Source: Henriciella litoralis (GTDB taxonomy: Bacteria; Pseudomonadota; Alphaproteobacteria; Caulobacterales; Hyphomonadaceae). From it: 64,000 nt of DNA. The notes under the pieces were generated by a model. The model was not told the DNA's origin. It searched no databases and worked only from the letters and a program-made list of their open reading frames with translations. This document shows, piece after piece, positions 35,989-45,022 of the stretch (the first letter of the stretch is position 1; every line of letters starts with the position of its first letter). The translations under genes and the position numbers were made by a program. Where the stretch lies: contig NZ_NCSS01000006.1 of NCBI RefSeq assembly GCF_002088935.1, positions 2,264,407 to 2,328,406 on the forward strand. Reading direction: 5' to 3'.

Positions 35989-37538
35989 TTGGCCGGGCCG
36001 TAAATGTCGCGCAGCTCCCGTTTCAGCACCTTGCCGATGGCGCTGCGCGGAAGATCGTCGGTGATGACAAAGTCTGCGATCCGCTGCGTCTTGCCGAGCT
36101 GGCTATTGGCCCATTCACGAATGTCCTCGGCGGTCGACTTGGCGTCCTTGGTGAGCACGGCAAACGCAATTGGCGTCTCGCCCCAGTCACGTGATGGCAC
36201 GCCGACCACGGCAACATCGGCGACGTCCTCATGCTGGCGCAGCAGCAGCTCGATATCGCTTGGATAGATATTGAAGCCGCCGGAAATGATCATGTCCTTC
36301 TTGCGGTCCATCAGCGTAATGAAACCATCCTCATCGAACCGGCCAACATCGCCGGTGCGGATGAAGCGCGTGCCTTCCGGCGAATACCATTCGGCCTCGG
36401 CGGTCTTGCCCGGCTGGTTGTGGTAGCCGTTCATGATCGCTTCCGATGAGCCGACAATTTCACCCGTCTGACCGGGCGGAAGCATATTGCCGTCTTCGTC
36501 GATGATACGAATGTCATGCCCCTCTATCGGCTGGCCGACCGTGTGCAGCTTGTCGGGATGCTCATGTGCGACAAGCATGCAGCTGCCACCGCCTTCAGTC
36601 ATACCGTAATACTCAACCAGGCCCCCGGGGAAACGTTTGAGCACTTCGGCCTTCAGCTCAGGGGTAAATGGCGCGCTGGTGCAGAACTTTATCACGAAGG
36701 ATGAGAGGTCGTAGTCGTCAAAGCCCTCGAAATCCATCAGGCGCTGATACTGGACCGGGACCAGCATGGCGTGTGTCGCGCGCCATTTTTCGGCAAGCTT
36801 CAGGAATTTCTCCGTGTTGAACTTCTCCATCAGGATCGCGGTGCCGCCCCCCGACAGGGTGGGGATGAAGCTGACCAGAGTCGTGTTCGAATAAAGCGGG
36901 GTCGACACCATCGTGATGGCGTCCGGCCCATGTCCCGGTGGATCCATAGGGCGGCAATGGCCCCAGCGCATCTGATGCGACTGGACGATCCCCTTGGGTG
37001 TGCCCGTCGTGCCGGAGGAATAGATGATGTTGAAGCCAAGATCCGGGTCGATCTCGACAGGCGCGGGCTTTGTTCCGGCCGGTGCGAGAAAGCCTGGCAC
37101 GCTGCCCTCGCCGGTTTGATCCATGCGCAGCACCGCAACGTCGAGGCTTTTCAGCTCTTCGGCCAGCGCCTCATGAGAGGCGGCATCGACGAGGAAGAGT
37201 TTTGCGCCGCTGTCCCGGATCATGTCAGCCAGCGAGGTGGGGGTCGAAGACGGGGCGAGCGGCGCAACCGTCATGCCGGCGCGCAGCGTGCCGAGAAAGC
37301 CGACAACGTATTCAATGCTGGTCAGGCCGCAGATGGCGACTGACCCGCCGGCCTCATAGCCATTTGCTTGAAGGGCCGCGGCGAAACGATTGATGAGATC
37401 ATCAAGCTCGCCATAGCTGACCTCCCGCTCATTGTGCACCAGCGCGAGGTGGTCCGGTTTCGCGGCCGCCTGCAGCGCCACAAGGTCTGAAAGCGTTCCG
37501 AAGTCGCGTGTCACATAATCTACAATCGCCTGGCTCAT
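35985..37538 (-). CDS. AMP-binding acyl-CoA synthetase/ligase
   Basis: A 517-residue member of the adenylate-forming superfamily. FNIIYSSGTTGTPKGIVQSH is the P-loop-like motif A3, VEYYGMTEGGG the A5 motif with the substrate-pocket residues, FIRTGDVGRFDEDGFITLMD the hinge region A8, and PRSAIGKVLKRELRD the A10 lysine. It activates an unknown carboxylic acid as the acyl-CoA via an acyl-adenylate. The ATG at 37538 is preferred to an upstream frame start at 37601. It lies between the CoA-transferase gene (76 bp upstream) and the VOC gene (overlapping), which points to a catabolic thioester pathway. Confidence 0.92.
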   Translation of the reverse strand: MSQAIVDYVTRDFGTLSDLVALQAAAKPDHLALVHNEREVSYGELDDLINRFAAALQANGYEAGGSVAICGLTSIEYVVGFLGTLRAGMTVAPLAPSSTPTSLADMIRDSGAKLFLVDAASHEALAEELKSLDVAVLRMDQTGEGSVPGFLAPAGTKPAPVEIDPDLGFNIIYSSGTTGTPKGIVQSHQMRWGHCRPMDPPGHGPDAITMVSTPLYSNTTLVSFIPTLSGGGTAILMEKFNTEKFLKLAEKWRATHAMLVPVQYQRLMDFEGFDDYDLSSFVIKFCTSAPFTPELKAEVLKRFPGGLVEYYGMTEGGGSCMLVAHEHPDKLHTVGQPIEGHDIRIIDEDGNMLPPGQTGEIVGSSEAIMNGYHNQPGKTAEAEWYSPEGTRFIRTGDVGRFDEDGFITLMDRKKDMIISGGFNIYPSDIELLLRQHEDVADVAVVGVPSRDWGETPIAFAVLTKDAKSTAEDIREWANSQLGKTQRIADFVITDDLPRSAIGKVLKRELRDIYGPAK

Positions 37539-37614
37539 GGTCCATCCCTTGGTGTTCGATAATCTGACGCAGGCTGTAGCCCGCTGATGCGTGCGACGCA
37601 ATTTGCAGCTGTGA

Positions 37615-38793
37615 TCAATCTCCGGAGGTCGTTTTGCCGAGCCCCAATTCCTTCAAAACCTCGTCGCTATGTTCGCCAAGGCGCGGGGCTGGCCGGATGA
37701 CGCGCTCAGCTTGACCCACGAAGCGCACCGGTGGCTGCACTTCCCAATACCCACCTTCGGTCGGATGGTCGCGCCGCTGGAAGAAATTGACGGCCTTTAG
37801 ATGGGGGTCTTCACGCAGATCGGAAATGTCGTTGACGCGGGCCGCTGGAATATCGGCCTTGCCCAGCATGTCGAGCAGCTGCTCGGTCGTGAAGTTCACA
37901 AAATGCGCCTGAACGCGCGACATCATATAGTCATGATTGAAGTAGCGGCCGCGATAGTCGTTGATGCGCTCGTCTTTCAATTCGTCCGGCGCGCCGATGG
38001 CGTCGAACAGCGTCACCCAGCGATGGTCGACATAAGGGGCAATGGTGATCCAGCCATTCTGCGTGCGGACGGGCTGGCGCGACGGGTCGATCTGGCGCTG
38101 ATAGTAATAAGGGCCGACGGGTGGGTCGAAAGCGGCCTCATAGAAATGCTCTTCCAGCAGAAAGTTGGACACGCATTCAAACATTGGCACTTCGACATGC
38201 ACCGGCTCACCTGTGCGGTCGCGGTGATGCAGGGCGGCCAGCGTCGCATACATGGCGTGAAGGCCGGAGACCTTGTCGGCAAACGCCGTCGGAAGGAAAC
38301 GCGGGGCTTCATTGCCATCGACCTGCGGCAAGAGATTGGTCGCGCCAGACAGCGACTGGATGAGGTCATCATAGGCTGGCCGGCCTGCATACGGCCCTTC
38401 CGCGCCGAAGCCGAGACAATGGACATAGACGATATCCGGCTTGATGGCTTTCACCTCATCGAAGGTCAGGCCCAGCCGCGCGACGGCGTCGGGCCGGATA
38501 TTGTGGATGAAGACATCGCTTGTCTCGATCAGCTTGCGAACCGCCTGCTGGCCCTCATCTGACTTCATGTCCCAGACAACCGACCGTTTGCCGCGATTGA
38601 TCGTCATATGGCAGGGGCCCATGCCGCGCGTGTTCGCAGGCTTGCCGACCTCTCTGAACGTGTCGCCTGTTTTGGGCTCCAGCTTGATCACCTCGGCGCC
38701 CATATCGCCCAGCGTCTGCGTGCAATAGGGGCCAAAGATGACGGTCGTCATGTCAGCGATGCGGATATCGGACAGAAGCGAAGTGGCAGGCAT
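37615..38793 (-). CDS. CaiB/BaiF-family (type III) CoA-transferase
   Basis: A 392-residue type III CoA-transferase: MTTVIFGPYCTQTLGDMGAE, VIKLEPKTGD, VFIHNIRPDAVARLGL and YVHCLGFGAEGPYAGRPAYD match the family, including the aspartate after R-P-A-Y that forms the acyl-enzyme intermediate. It moves CoA between carboxylic acids. ATG at 38793 has GGAG nine bases upstream, whereas the one at 38814 does not. It is the first gene of the CoA operon and diverges from trpF across 140 bp. Confidence 0.92.
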   Translation of the reverse strand: MPATSLLSDIRIADMTTVIFGPYCTQTLGDMGAEVIKLEPKTGDTFREVGKPANTRGMGPCHMTINRGKRSVVWDMKSDEGQQAVRKLIETSDVFIHNIRPDAVARLGLTFDEVKAIKPDIVYVHCLGFGAEGPYAGRPAYDDLIQSLSGATNLLPQVDGNEAPRFLPTAFADKVSGLHAMYATLAALHHRDRTGEPVHVEVPMFECVSNFLLEEHFYEAAFDPPVGPYYYQRQIDPSRQPVRTQNGWITIAPYVDHRWVTLFDAIGAPDELKDERINDYRGRYFNHDYMMSRVQAHFVNFTTEQLLDMLGKADIPAARVNDISDLREDPHLKAVNFFQRRDHPTEGGYWEVQPPVRFVGQAERVIRPAPRLGEHSDEVLKELGLGKTTSGD

Positions 38794-38933
38794 TGGGTCG
38801 TCTCCTTCAGTCATCTATTCAGCAGGATCAGCCGGGCAGGTAAACAATGAGCAGAAGGTGTCGCCGCGTAAGTTGGCCTGTCAGACGCCTCGCAGCTTGA
38901 CTTGCCCATGGGTGAGGTCCACCTCCTCGCGCC

Positions 38934-39599
38934 ATGACATATGTAAAAATCTGCGGTCTGACCGACGAATCTTCCGTGCGCATCTCCGCTGAGGCCGGGG
39001 CTGACTGGGTGGGCTTTGTGCTTGCGCCCAAAAGCCCTCGAAATGTGCTCGGCCATGGGCAGGAGACTTTTGATCGCGTCTTCGACCTGATGTTCGCGGC
39101 CGCCGACATGGATATCCGCTGCGCAGTCCTGCTGACCAATCCGAACGAGCAGATGCTCGACGCCCTGACCGGGAATGTGATGCCGGATGTCTTCCAGTTG
39201 CATGGCACCGAAACACCGGAATTTGTTGCCAAGCTGAGATATCGCTTGCCCGACAGTGTCGAGGTCTGGAAAGCGATTGGGGTGGCGAGCGAGGACGATC
39301 TGGAGCGCGCGCTCGAATATGACGTCGCCGACCGGCTTCTGATCGACGCCAAACCGCCGGAAGGCTCTGACCGGGCGGGCGGCCATGGCCAGACATTTGA
39401 CTGGTCGATCCTTGAAGGCTGGGAGCCGCCGCGGCCCTGGCTTCTGGCGGGCGGACTGACGCCGGACAATGTCGAGGAAGCGATCGCTGCAACAGGCGCA
39501 CCTGCGGTCGATGTGTCATCTGGTGTGGAACGCGCGCCCGGCATAAAGGATGAAGAGCTTATCAGGGACTTCATTGCAGCCGCGAAGATGGCCGACTAG
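38934..39599 (+). CDS. trpF: Phosphoribosylanthranilate isomerase
   Basis: A 221-residue TIM barrel: [20 protein letters not shown] holds the catalytic cysteine, [17 protein letters not shown] and [11 protein letters not shown] the substrate-phosphate and loop motifs, [15 protein letters not shown] and [16 protein letters not shown] the C-terminal phosphate site and catalytic aspartate. It catalyses the Amadori step of tryptophan synthesis (PRA to CdRP). No strong Shine-Dalgarno precedes the ATG. trpB follows after 17 bp. Confidence 0.96.
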   Translation: MTYVKICGLTDESSVRISAEAGADWVGFVLAPKSPRNVLGHGQETFDRVFDLMFAAADMDIRCAVLLTNPNEQMLDALTGNVMPDVFQLHGTETPEFVAKLRYRLPDSVEVWKAIGVASEDDLERALEYDVADRLLIDAKPPEGSDRAGGHGQTFDWSILEGWEPPRPWLLAGGLTPDNVEEAIAATGAPAVDVSSGVERAPGIKDEELIRDFIAAAKMAD

Positions 39600-39616
39600 G
39601 ACGGGATGCGAGGCAT

Positions 39617-40828
39617 ATGACCAAACTCAATACATGGGACCAGTGGCCGGATGAAAATGGCCGCTTCGGCGAATTCGGCGGGCGCTATGTCGCCGAGACG
39701 CTGATGCCGTTGATCCTTGAGCTGGAGGACGAGTATCGCGCCGCCAAGAAAGATCCGGCCTTTACCGCGCAGATGGATGATCTGTGGGAGCACTATGTTG
39801 GCCGCCCGTCGCCGCTTTATTTCGCAGAGCGGATCACAGAGCATTTCGGCGGGCCGAAAATCTATTTCAAACGTGACGAGCTGAACCATACCGGCGCGCA
39901 CAAGATCAACAATTGCCTCGGCCAGGTCCTGCTGGCGATGCGGATGGGCAAGAAGCGGATCATTGCCGAGACCGGCGCCGGACAGCACGGCGTGGCGACG
40001 GCAACCGTTTGCGCGCGGTTCGGTCTCAAATGCGTCGTCTTCATGGGCGCGACCGATGTTGAGCGTCAGAAGCCGAACGTCTTCCGGATGAAGCTGCTCG
40101 GCGCCGAGATCGTCCCGGTCTCGTCGGGCACGGGCACGCTGAAAGATGCGATGAACGAAGCGCTCCGCGACTGGGTCACGAATGTTCACGACACTTTCTA
40201 TGTGATCGGTACGGCGGCAGGCCCGCACCCTTATCCAGAGCTGGTGCGCGACTTCCAGTCAGTGATCGGCAAGGAAGCCAAGGCGCAGATCATGAAGCGC
40301 GAAGGCCGCCTGCCGGACGCCGTCATGGCGTGTATCGGCGGCGGATCGAATGCCATCGGCCTGTTCCATCCTTTCATCGAGGATGAGGGCGTCCGTCTGA
40401 TCGGCGTGGAAGCGTCCGGTCATGGCATTGAAACCGGTGAGCATGCGGCCGCGCTAAACGGCGGCAAACCCGGCATCCTGCATGGCAACAAGACTTACCT
40501 GCTGCAGACCGATGACGGACAGATTATCGACGCCCACTCGATTTCAGCCGGTCTCGACTATCCGGGGATCGGGCCGGAACACGCTTTCCTTCGCGATACG
40601 GGCCGTGCCGAATATCTCACCTGCACCGACAAGGAAGCGCTCGAGGCGTTCAAGCTCTGCACGCGCCTTGAAGGCATTATTCCGGCGCTTGAGCCAGCCC
40701 ACGCCATCGCGCGGCTGGGCGATGTCTGCGAGACGATGGACAAGGACCAGATCCTGATCATGAACCTTTGCGGTCGCGGCGATAAGGATATCTTCTCGGT
40801 GGCTGAGCATCTGGGCATGGAGATTTGA
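39617..40828 (+). CDS. trpB: Tryptophan synthase beta chain
   Basis: A 403-residue PLP enzyme. [20 protein letters not shown] contains the PLP lysine, [20 protein letters not shown] the substrate carboxylate loop, [15 protein letters not shown] the phosphate-binding glycine loop and a late D-x-x-x-x-N-L-S-G-R-G-D counterpart ([12 protein letters not shown]) closes it. It joins indole to serine. It sits 17 bp after trpF, but two unrelated genes (VOC and cutA) part it from trpA. Confidence 0.97.
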   Translation: MTKLNTWDQWPDENGRFGEFGGRYVAETLMPLILELEDEYRAAKKDPAFTAQMDDLWEHYVGRPSPLYFAERITEHFGGPKIYFKRDELNHTGAHKINNCLGQVLLAMRMGKKRIIAETGAGQHGVATATVCARFGLKCVVFMGATDVERQKPNVFRMKLLGAEIVPVSSGTGTLKDAMNEALRDWVTNVHDTFYVIGTAAGPHPYPELVRDFQSVIGKEAKAQIMKREGRLPDAVMACIGGGSNAIGLFHPFIEDEGVRLIGVEASGHGIETGEHAAALNGGKPGILHGNKTYLLQTDDGQIIDAHSISAGLDYPGIGPEHAFLRDTGRAEYLTCTDKEALEAFKLCTRLEGIIPALEPAHAIARLGDVCETMDKDQILIMNLCGRGDKDIFSVAEHLGMEI

Positions 40829-40837
40829 GGGCAGACC

Positions 40838-41236
40838 ATGATCTCTCACGTCACGATCGGCACCAATGACATTGACCGGGCGACAGGCTTCTACACCCCG
40901 ATCATGGCGGCGCTCGGCCTGAAGCGTGTGCCGATGGAGCGGTCGGCGCCGTTTGTGATGTGGACCGGGCAGGAGAGCTTCCGTCCGGTAATCGCCCTGA
41001 CCACGCCGGAGAATGGACGACCCCACGAGCCCGGCAACGGCCAGATGCTGGCCCTCCTTGCGCCGGACCGTGCCGCGGTCGATCGGGTCCATGCGATTGC
41101 GCTGAAAGGCGGCGGCAGGGACGAAGGCATTCCGGGCCTTCGTGCACACTATCATTCCAACTATTATGGCGCCTATTTTCGCGACCTCGATGGCAACAAG
41201 ATTTGCGTTGTCTGTCACGATCCGCTCGATGACTAG
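40838..41236 (+). CDS. VOC-superfamily protein inserted between trpB and trpA
   Basis: A 132-residue glyoxalase/bleomycin-resistance-type protein: MISHVTIGTNDIDRATGFYT is the canonical first strand and helix with the metal-ligand His, followed by ALGLKRVP, and YYGAYFRDLDGNKICVVCHD is the last strand with the Glu/Asp region. Such small proteins may be isomerases, dioxygenases or binding proteins; no function can be given. It begins nine bases after trpB and is likely on the trp message. A 222-bp gap separates it from cutA. Confidence 0.87.
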   Translation: MISHVTIGTNDIDRATGFYTPIMAALGLKRVPMERSAPFVMWTGQESFRPVIALTTPENGRPHEPGNGQMLALLAPDRAAVDRVHAIALKGGGRDEGIPGLRAHYHSNYYGAYFRDLDGNKICVVCHDPLDD

Positions 41237-41458
41237 ATCCAGCGCCGCGCCATGTTGAGCTTCAAGCGACCGTCCGACTGGGCAGATGTTTGTCAATCTT
41301 GCTTCTGGCAAAAAGAACTGGCTGGCAAATTGCATCAATTTTCCATACCGGGCCTGTTGCCGAGATGCTGTTGGCCATAAGGTCTGCATTGTGCGGATGA
41401 CATCGGCCATGAGGCAAACAATATCCGTCAGACAGGTGACAGGGAAACTTTTACGATA

Positions 41459-41788
41459 ATGACCGACGCGCTTCTCATCCGGATCACATGCCCGTCCAAG
41501 GACGTGGCACAGAAGATTGCCGATGCATCCGTCGAGCAACGCATTGCCGCCTGCGCCAATATCGAGGGGCCGGTCTCCTCGACCTATCTCTGGAAGGGCG
41601 TGGTGGAGCAGGCGTTTGAGCATGTGCTCTGGCTGAAATCGGTGAAGAGCTGCTGGCCAGCGCTCGAAAAACTGGTGGCAGAGCTTCACCCCTATGATGT
41701 TCCGGCTATGGTGGCGCTGCCCTGTACGCAGATGCTAAGCCCATTCGCCAGCTGGCTTGAAGACAACACGGAAGCGCCCGCAAACTGA
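41459..41788 (+). CDS. cutA: CutA-type divalent-cation tolerance protein
   Basis: A 109-residue CutA1 homologue: ITCPSKDVAQKIADASVEQR, IAACANIEGPVSSTYLWKG, then HPYDVPAMVALPCT, all signatures of this trimeric protein. CutA was named for copper tolerance in E. coli but its widespread role is unsettled. Its stop codon shares one base with the trpA ATG (TGATG), so the two are translationally coupled. The 222 bp ahead of it may hold a separate promoter, with nothing recognisable beyond A/T-rich stretches. Confidence 0.93.
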   Translation: MTDALLIRITCPSKDVAQKIADASVEQRIAACANIEGPVSSTYLWKGVVEQAFEHVLWLKSVKSCWPALEKLVAELHPYDVPAMVALPCTQMLSPFASWLEDNTEAPAN

Positions 41789-42609
41789 TGCCTACTCAAA
41801 GAATTACTGACCGGTTCGACAAGGTGCGTGCCGAAGGCCGCGCCGCGCTCGTGACCTATCTCATGGCCGGCGACCCGGATATCGAGACGAGCTATGAAGC
41901 CTTGTGCGCGCTGCGCGATAATGGCGCAGACATTATTGAGCTCGGCGCGCCGTTTACTGACCCGATGGCCGATGGCCCCGCGATCCAGATGGCCGGACAG
42001 CGCAGCCTGAAAGCGGGTACGACACTGAGAGATGTGCTGGCGCTCGCCAAGCGGTTTCGTGAAACCGATGAAGACACGCCGCTGATCCTGATGGGCTATG
42101 CCAATCCGGTTCACTCCATGGGTTACACCACTTTCGCCGAAGCCGCCGCCTCCGCCGGGATCGATGGCACAATCATCGTCGACCTGCCGCCGGAAGAGGA
42201 CCAGGAGCTGCGCGACGCCTATGAGGCGTATGGCATCTCGGTCATCCGGCTGGCGACGCCAACCACGACTGACAAGCGTATCGCCAAGGTGGCTGAAGGC
42301 GCTTCGGGCTTTCTCTATTATGTCGCCGTTGCGGGCGTCACCGGGTCTGGCTCCGCCGATCCGGCTGACATTCGCGAAGGCGTCGAGCGGGCACGGAAAG
42401 TGTCTGGCCTGCCGGTCTGCGTCGGATTTGGCGTAAAGACCGGGGAACAAGCCGCTGCGATGGCCGCTATTGCAGATGGGGTTGTCGTCGGCTCCGCATT
42501 CGTGGATCATGTGCGATTAGCTCTTGAGGCTGGCGAACGCGGCGATATAGCCGCACGCATGGGAACGCTGGCCGAAGAATTGTCGAGCGCGCTTAAAGGC
42601 GCGGCCTGA
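41788..42609 (+). CDS. trpA: Tryptophan synthase alpha chain
   Basis: A 273-residue TIM barrel with IIELGAPFTDPMADGPAIQM (catalytic Glu and the D-x-x-A-D-G-P motif), LMGYANPVHSMGYTTF, DLPPEEDQELRD and GVTGSGSADPADI. It cleaves indole-3-glycerol phosphate and channels indole to TrpB. Its ATG overlaps the cutA stop by a base and accD begins 31 bp later, as in other alphaproteobacteria. Confidence 0.97.
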   Translation: MPTQRITDRFDKVRAEGRAALVTYLMAGDPDIETSYEALCALRDNGADIIELGAPFTDPMADGPAIQMAGQRSLKAGTTLRDVLALAKRFRETDEDTPLILMGYANPVHSMGYTTFAEAAASAGIDGTIIVDLPPEEDQELRDAYEAYGISVIRLATPTTTDKRIAKVAEGASGFLYYVAVAGVTGSGSADPADIREGVERARKVSGLPVCVGFGVKTGEQAAAMAAIADGVVVGSAFVDHVRLALEAGERGDIAARMGTLAEELSSALKGAA

Positions 42610-42640
42610 AACAGACGGGCGGTCCAAGGAGTCCGAAACT

Positions 42641-43618
42641 ATGAACTGGCTGACAAATTTCAGAACACCTGGTCTGAAGACATTCCTGTCTTCCAAAAAG
42701 GACACGCCGGATAATCTCTGGGTCAAGTGTCCGAAGTCCGGTGAGCTTGTCTATCGCTCTGATCTTGAGGAGAGCTGGTATGTGACGCCAGCAGGCGCGC
42801 ATCTGCGCATTTCGCCGCGCCGCCGCTTCCGTCTCTTCTTCGATGGCGAGAAGTGGGAGCCGCTTGCGCTGCCGCCGGTGACGCAGGACCCTCTGAAGTT
42901 CAAGGATGACAAGCCCTATCCCTCGCGCCTGAAAGCGGCCAAGTCCAAAATTGCCGGACGCGAGAAAGAAGAGAGCCCTGAAGGCAGCCCGCCGATTACG
43001 CAGGATGACTGTATGGCTGCGGCCTTTGGCCGGGTGAATGGCAAACCGGCTGTGATCCTCGTTCAGGACTTTGCGTTCATGGGCGGATCGCTCGGTATGG
43101 CGGCTGGCGAAGCTTTCATTGCGGCAGCTCAGATGGCTGTCGCCCGCAAGGCCGCCTTCGTGGTCTGCACCGCTTCTGGCGGCGCGCGGATGCAGGAAGG
43201 CACATTGTCGCTGATGCAGATGCCGCGCACGACGCTGGCCATTGATGAAGTCCGCGAAGCGGGCCTTCCTTATATTGTGATCCTCACCGACCCGACATCG
43301 GGCGGCGTGTCTGCGTCCTATGCGATGCTGGGCGATGTTCATATTGCTGAGCCGGATGCGATGATTGCGTTCTCTGGCCCGCGCGTGATCGAGCAGACCA
43401 TTCGCGAGAAACTGCCGGACGGCTTCCAGCGCTCTGAATTCCTGCGCGAGAAGGGACAGGTCGATATTGTCTGTGACCGTCGCAAGCTGAAAGAGACGCT
43501 TGGCCGCCTCTTGAACCATCTTCTGCCTAAGCGGGCATCGGACAATGCACCAATCGGTCCGATCAAGGCGCCGTCGGCGGATGTGCCGGCAGCCGGTTCA
43601 AAGGGCAAGAAGGCTTGA
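42641..43618 (+). CDS. accD: Acetyl-CoA carboxylase carboxyltransferase beta subunit
   Basis: A 325-residue AccD. The catalytic crotonase-like domain is complete: VQDFAFMGGSLGMAAGEAFI, TASGGARMQEGTLSLMQM, LTDPTSGGVSASYAMLGD and FSGPRVIEQTIREKLPDGFQ. AccA/AccD transfers carboxyl to acetyl-CoA for fatty-acid synthesis. The N-terminal four-cysteine zinc ribbon of E. coli AccD is degenerate here: LWVKCPKSGELVYRSDLEES keeps one Cys and the second CxxC reads VTPAG, so zinc and the associated RNA binding are lost. AAGGAG precedes the ATG. The folC start overlaps its stop (TTGA). Confidence 0.96.
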   Translation: MNWLTNFRTPGLKTFLSSKKDTPDNLWVKCPKSGELVYRSDLEESWYVTPAGAHLRISPRRRFRLFFDGEKWEPLALPPVTQDPLKFKDDKPYPSRLKAAKSKIAGREKEESPEGSPPITQDDCMAAAFGRVNGKPAVILVQDFAFMGGSLGMAAGEAFIAAAQMAVARKAAFVVCTASGGARMQEGTLSLMQMPRTTLAIDEVREAGLPYIVILTDPTSGGVSASYAMLGDVHIAEPDAMIAFSGPRVIEQTIREKLPDGFQRSEFLREKGQVDIVCDRRKLKETLGRLLNHLLPKRASDNAPIGPIKAPSADVPAAGSKGKKA

Positions 43619-44880
43619 TTGACCTGGAGTTGGCCGTCGATGCGGCGTTGAAACGGTTCGAACGGTTTAATCCGACGGACCGGGTTCTGACGCTGGACCG
43701 CCTGCTTGTTGTTCTCGAAACGCTCGGTAACCCGCATCTCGATCTGCCGCCGACGATCCATGTCGCGGGCACGAACGGGAAGGGCTCGACCACGGCGTTC
43801 ATGCGGGCGATGGCCGAAGCGGCGGGCCTCAAAGTTCATGTCTCGACATCGCCGCATCTCGTTCGGTTCAATGAGCGTATTCGTCTGGCCGGTGAGCTGA
43901 TCAGCGACGCCGAGCTGGTGAAATATCTCGACCGGGTCGAGCAGGCGCTCGAGGGCCGGGACATTACCCATTTTGAAGCGACGCAGGCGGCGGCGTTCCT
44001 CGCCTTCCATGAAGTGCCGGCGGATTTGCTGATCCTCGAAGTTGGTCTGGGCGGGCGGTATGACGCCTCGAATGTGATTGAAAAGAGCGCGGTCTCCGTG
44101 ATTACGCCGATCGATTTTGATCACATGCAATTTCTTGGAAATACGATCGAGAAGATTGCGAGCGACAAGGCGGGCATTCTGAAGCCGGGTTGCCCCGGCG
44201 TGTCGGCGATCCAGCGGCCAGAAGCGCGGAGCTCGATCGAGGCCGAGGCGCTGAAAGTCGGCACCGAGGTCTCGTTTCTGACCCCAGAAGATGTTGCCGC
44301 GATTTTCCCGCCACTGGGCCTTGCCGGGAAGCATCAGTTTTCGAACGCGGCGCTCGCGGCAAAGGCGCTGCGGCAATGGGGCCATCCGGCGATTGATGAC
44401 CGGGCGATCCTGACCGGTTGCGCGACAGCGAATTGGCCAGCGCGGATGCAGCGCCTCTCGGATGGACCGGTGACCGCGATGGCGGGTGGTCATCCGGTCT
44501 GGCTCGATGGCGGGCATAATCCGCATGCGGCGCGGGCGATTTCCGAGACGCTGGATGATCTCGATCGGGAAGAACCGGCGCGGCGGACGATGCTGGTCTC
44601 GGCCATGCTCGCGACCAAGGATGCAGCGGGTTTCTTTTCGGAACTCGCTCGGCCGGGCCTAAAGGTTTTCACGACCGAAGTGGTCGATAATGAGTTTACG
44701 GCGAGCGCTGAAGACCTGGCTGAAGCAGCCCGTGAGGGCGGGGTTGAGGCAACGGCCTGCCCGTCTTTCGAGGCGGCGATGAAAGCGGCGCTTGAGGCGG
44801 GCGCTGAGCGGATCTTGATCTGCGGTTCGCTTTATCTCGCCGGTGATGTGCTGCGCCAGAACGGTGATTTGCCGAAATAG
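43615..44880 (+). CDS. folC: Folylpolyglutamate/dihydrofolate synthase
   Basis: A 421-residue Mur-ligase-fold enzyme: IHVAGTNGKGSTTAFMRAMA carries the P-loop and HVSTSPHLVRFNERIRL the omega loop; LEVGLGGRYDASNV, ITPIDFDHMQFLGNTI and WLDGGHNPHAARA are conserved blocks. It adds glutamate to dihydropteroate and to folates. The start is TTG at 43615, one base into the accD stop region, with an A/G-rich site (AAGGGCAAGAAGG) upstream. It ends the plus-strand run; no terminator was identified. In related genomes trxA follows convergently, but here a 4.2-kb accessory segment intervenes. Confidence 0.95.
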   Translation: MIDLELAVDAALKRFERFNPTDRVLTLDRLLVVLETLGNPHLDLPPTIHVAGTNGKGSTTAFMRAMAEAAGLKVHVSTSPHLVRFNERIRLAGELISDAELVKYLDRVEQALEGRDITHFEATQAAAFLAFHEVPADLLILEVGLGGRYDASNVIEKSAVSVITPIDFDHMQFLGNTIEKIASDKAGILKPGCPGVSAIQRPEARSSIEAEALKVGTEVSFLTPEDVAAIFPPLGLAGKHQFSNAALAAKALRQWGHPAIDDRAILTGCATANWPARMQRLSDGPVTAMAGGHPVWLDGGHNPHAARAISETLDDLDREEPARRTMLVSAMLATKDAAGFFSELARPGLKVFTTEVVDNEFTASAEDLAEAAREGGVEATACPSFEAAMKAALEAGAERILICGSLYLAGDVLRQNGDLPK

Positions 44881-44973
44881 AACGGTTTTCAAGATTTGTC
44901 GCTGAGCTTGCGGCCACACGCTCGCTATGAGGATGTGGTCAGGGGCGCAGGTTTGGGGGTTACATTTGCCTGA

Positions 44974-44999
44974 GATCCCCGCTTTCGCGGGGAAGATCG
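44974..44999. repeat. REP-like palindromic element
   Basis: CCCCGC (44977-44982) and GCGGGG (44987-44992) form a perfect stem around a TTTC loop, flanked by GAT and, after AAG, ATC. It is of the same general type (GATnCC... stem, YTTC loop) as the elements around the GIY-YIG gene at 47.2-47.7 kb. It lies 94 bp after folC and 24 bp before the end of the next gene. Confidence 0.7.
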
Positions 45000-45022
45000 G
45001 ATGTTAAGGCGGGGCGCGATAT

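Noticed and set aside
40544..41689. A 381-codon minus-strand open frame
   Set aside because: Runs antisense through trpB, the VOC gene and cutA and shows no domain.
43339..44526. A 395-codon minus-strand open frame
   Set aside because: Antisense to accD and folC, with an arginine-rich product typical of shadow frames.
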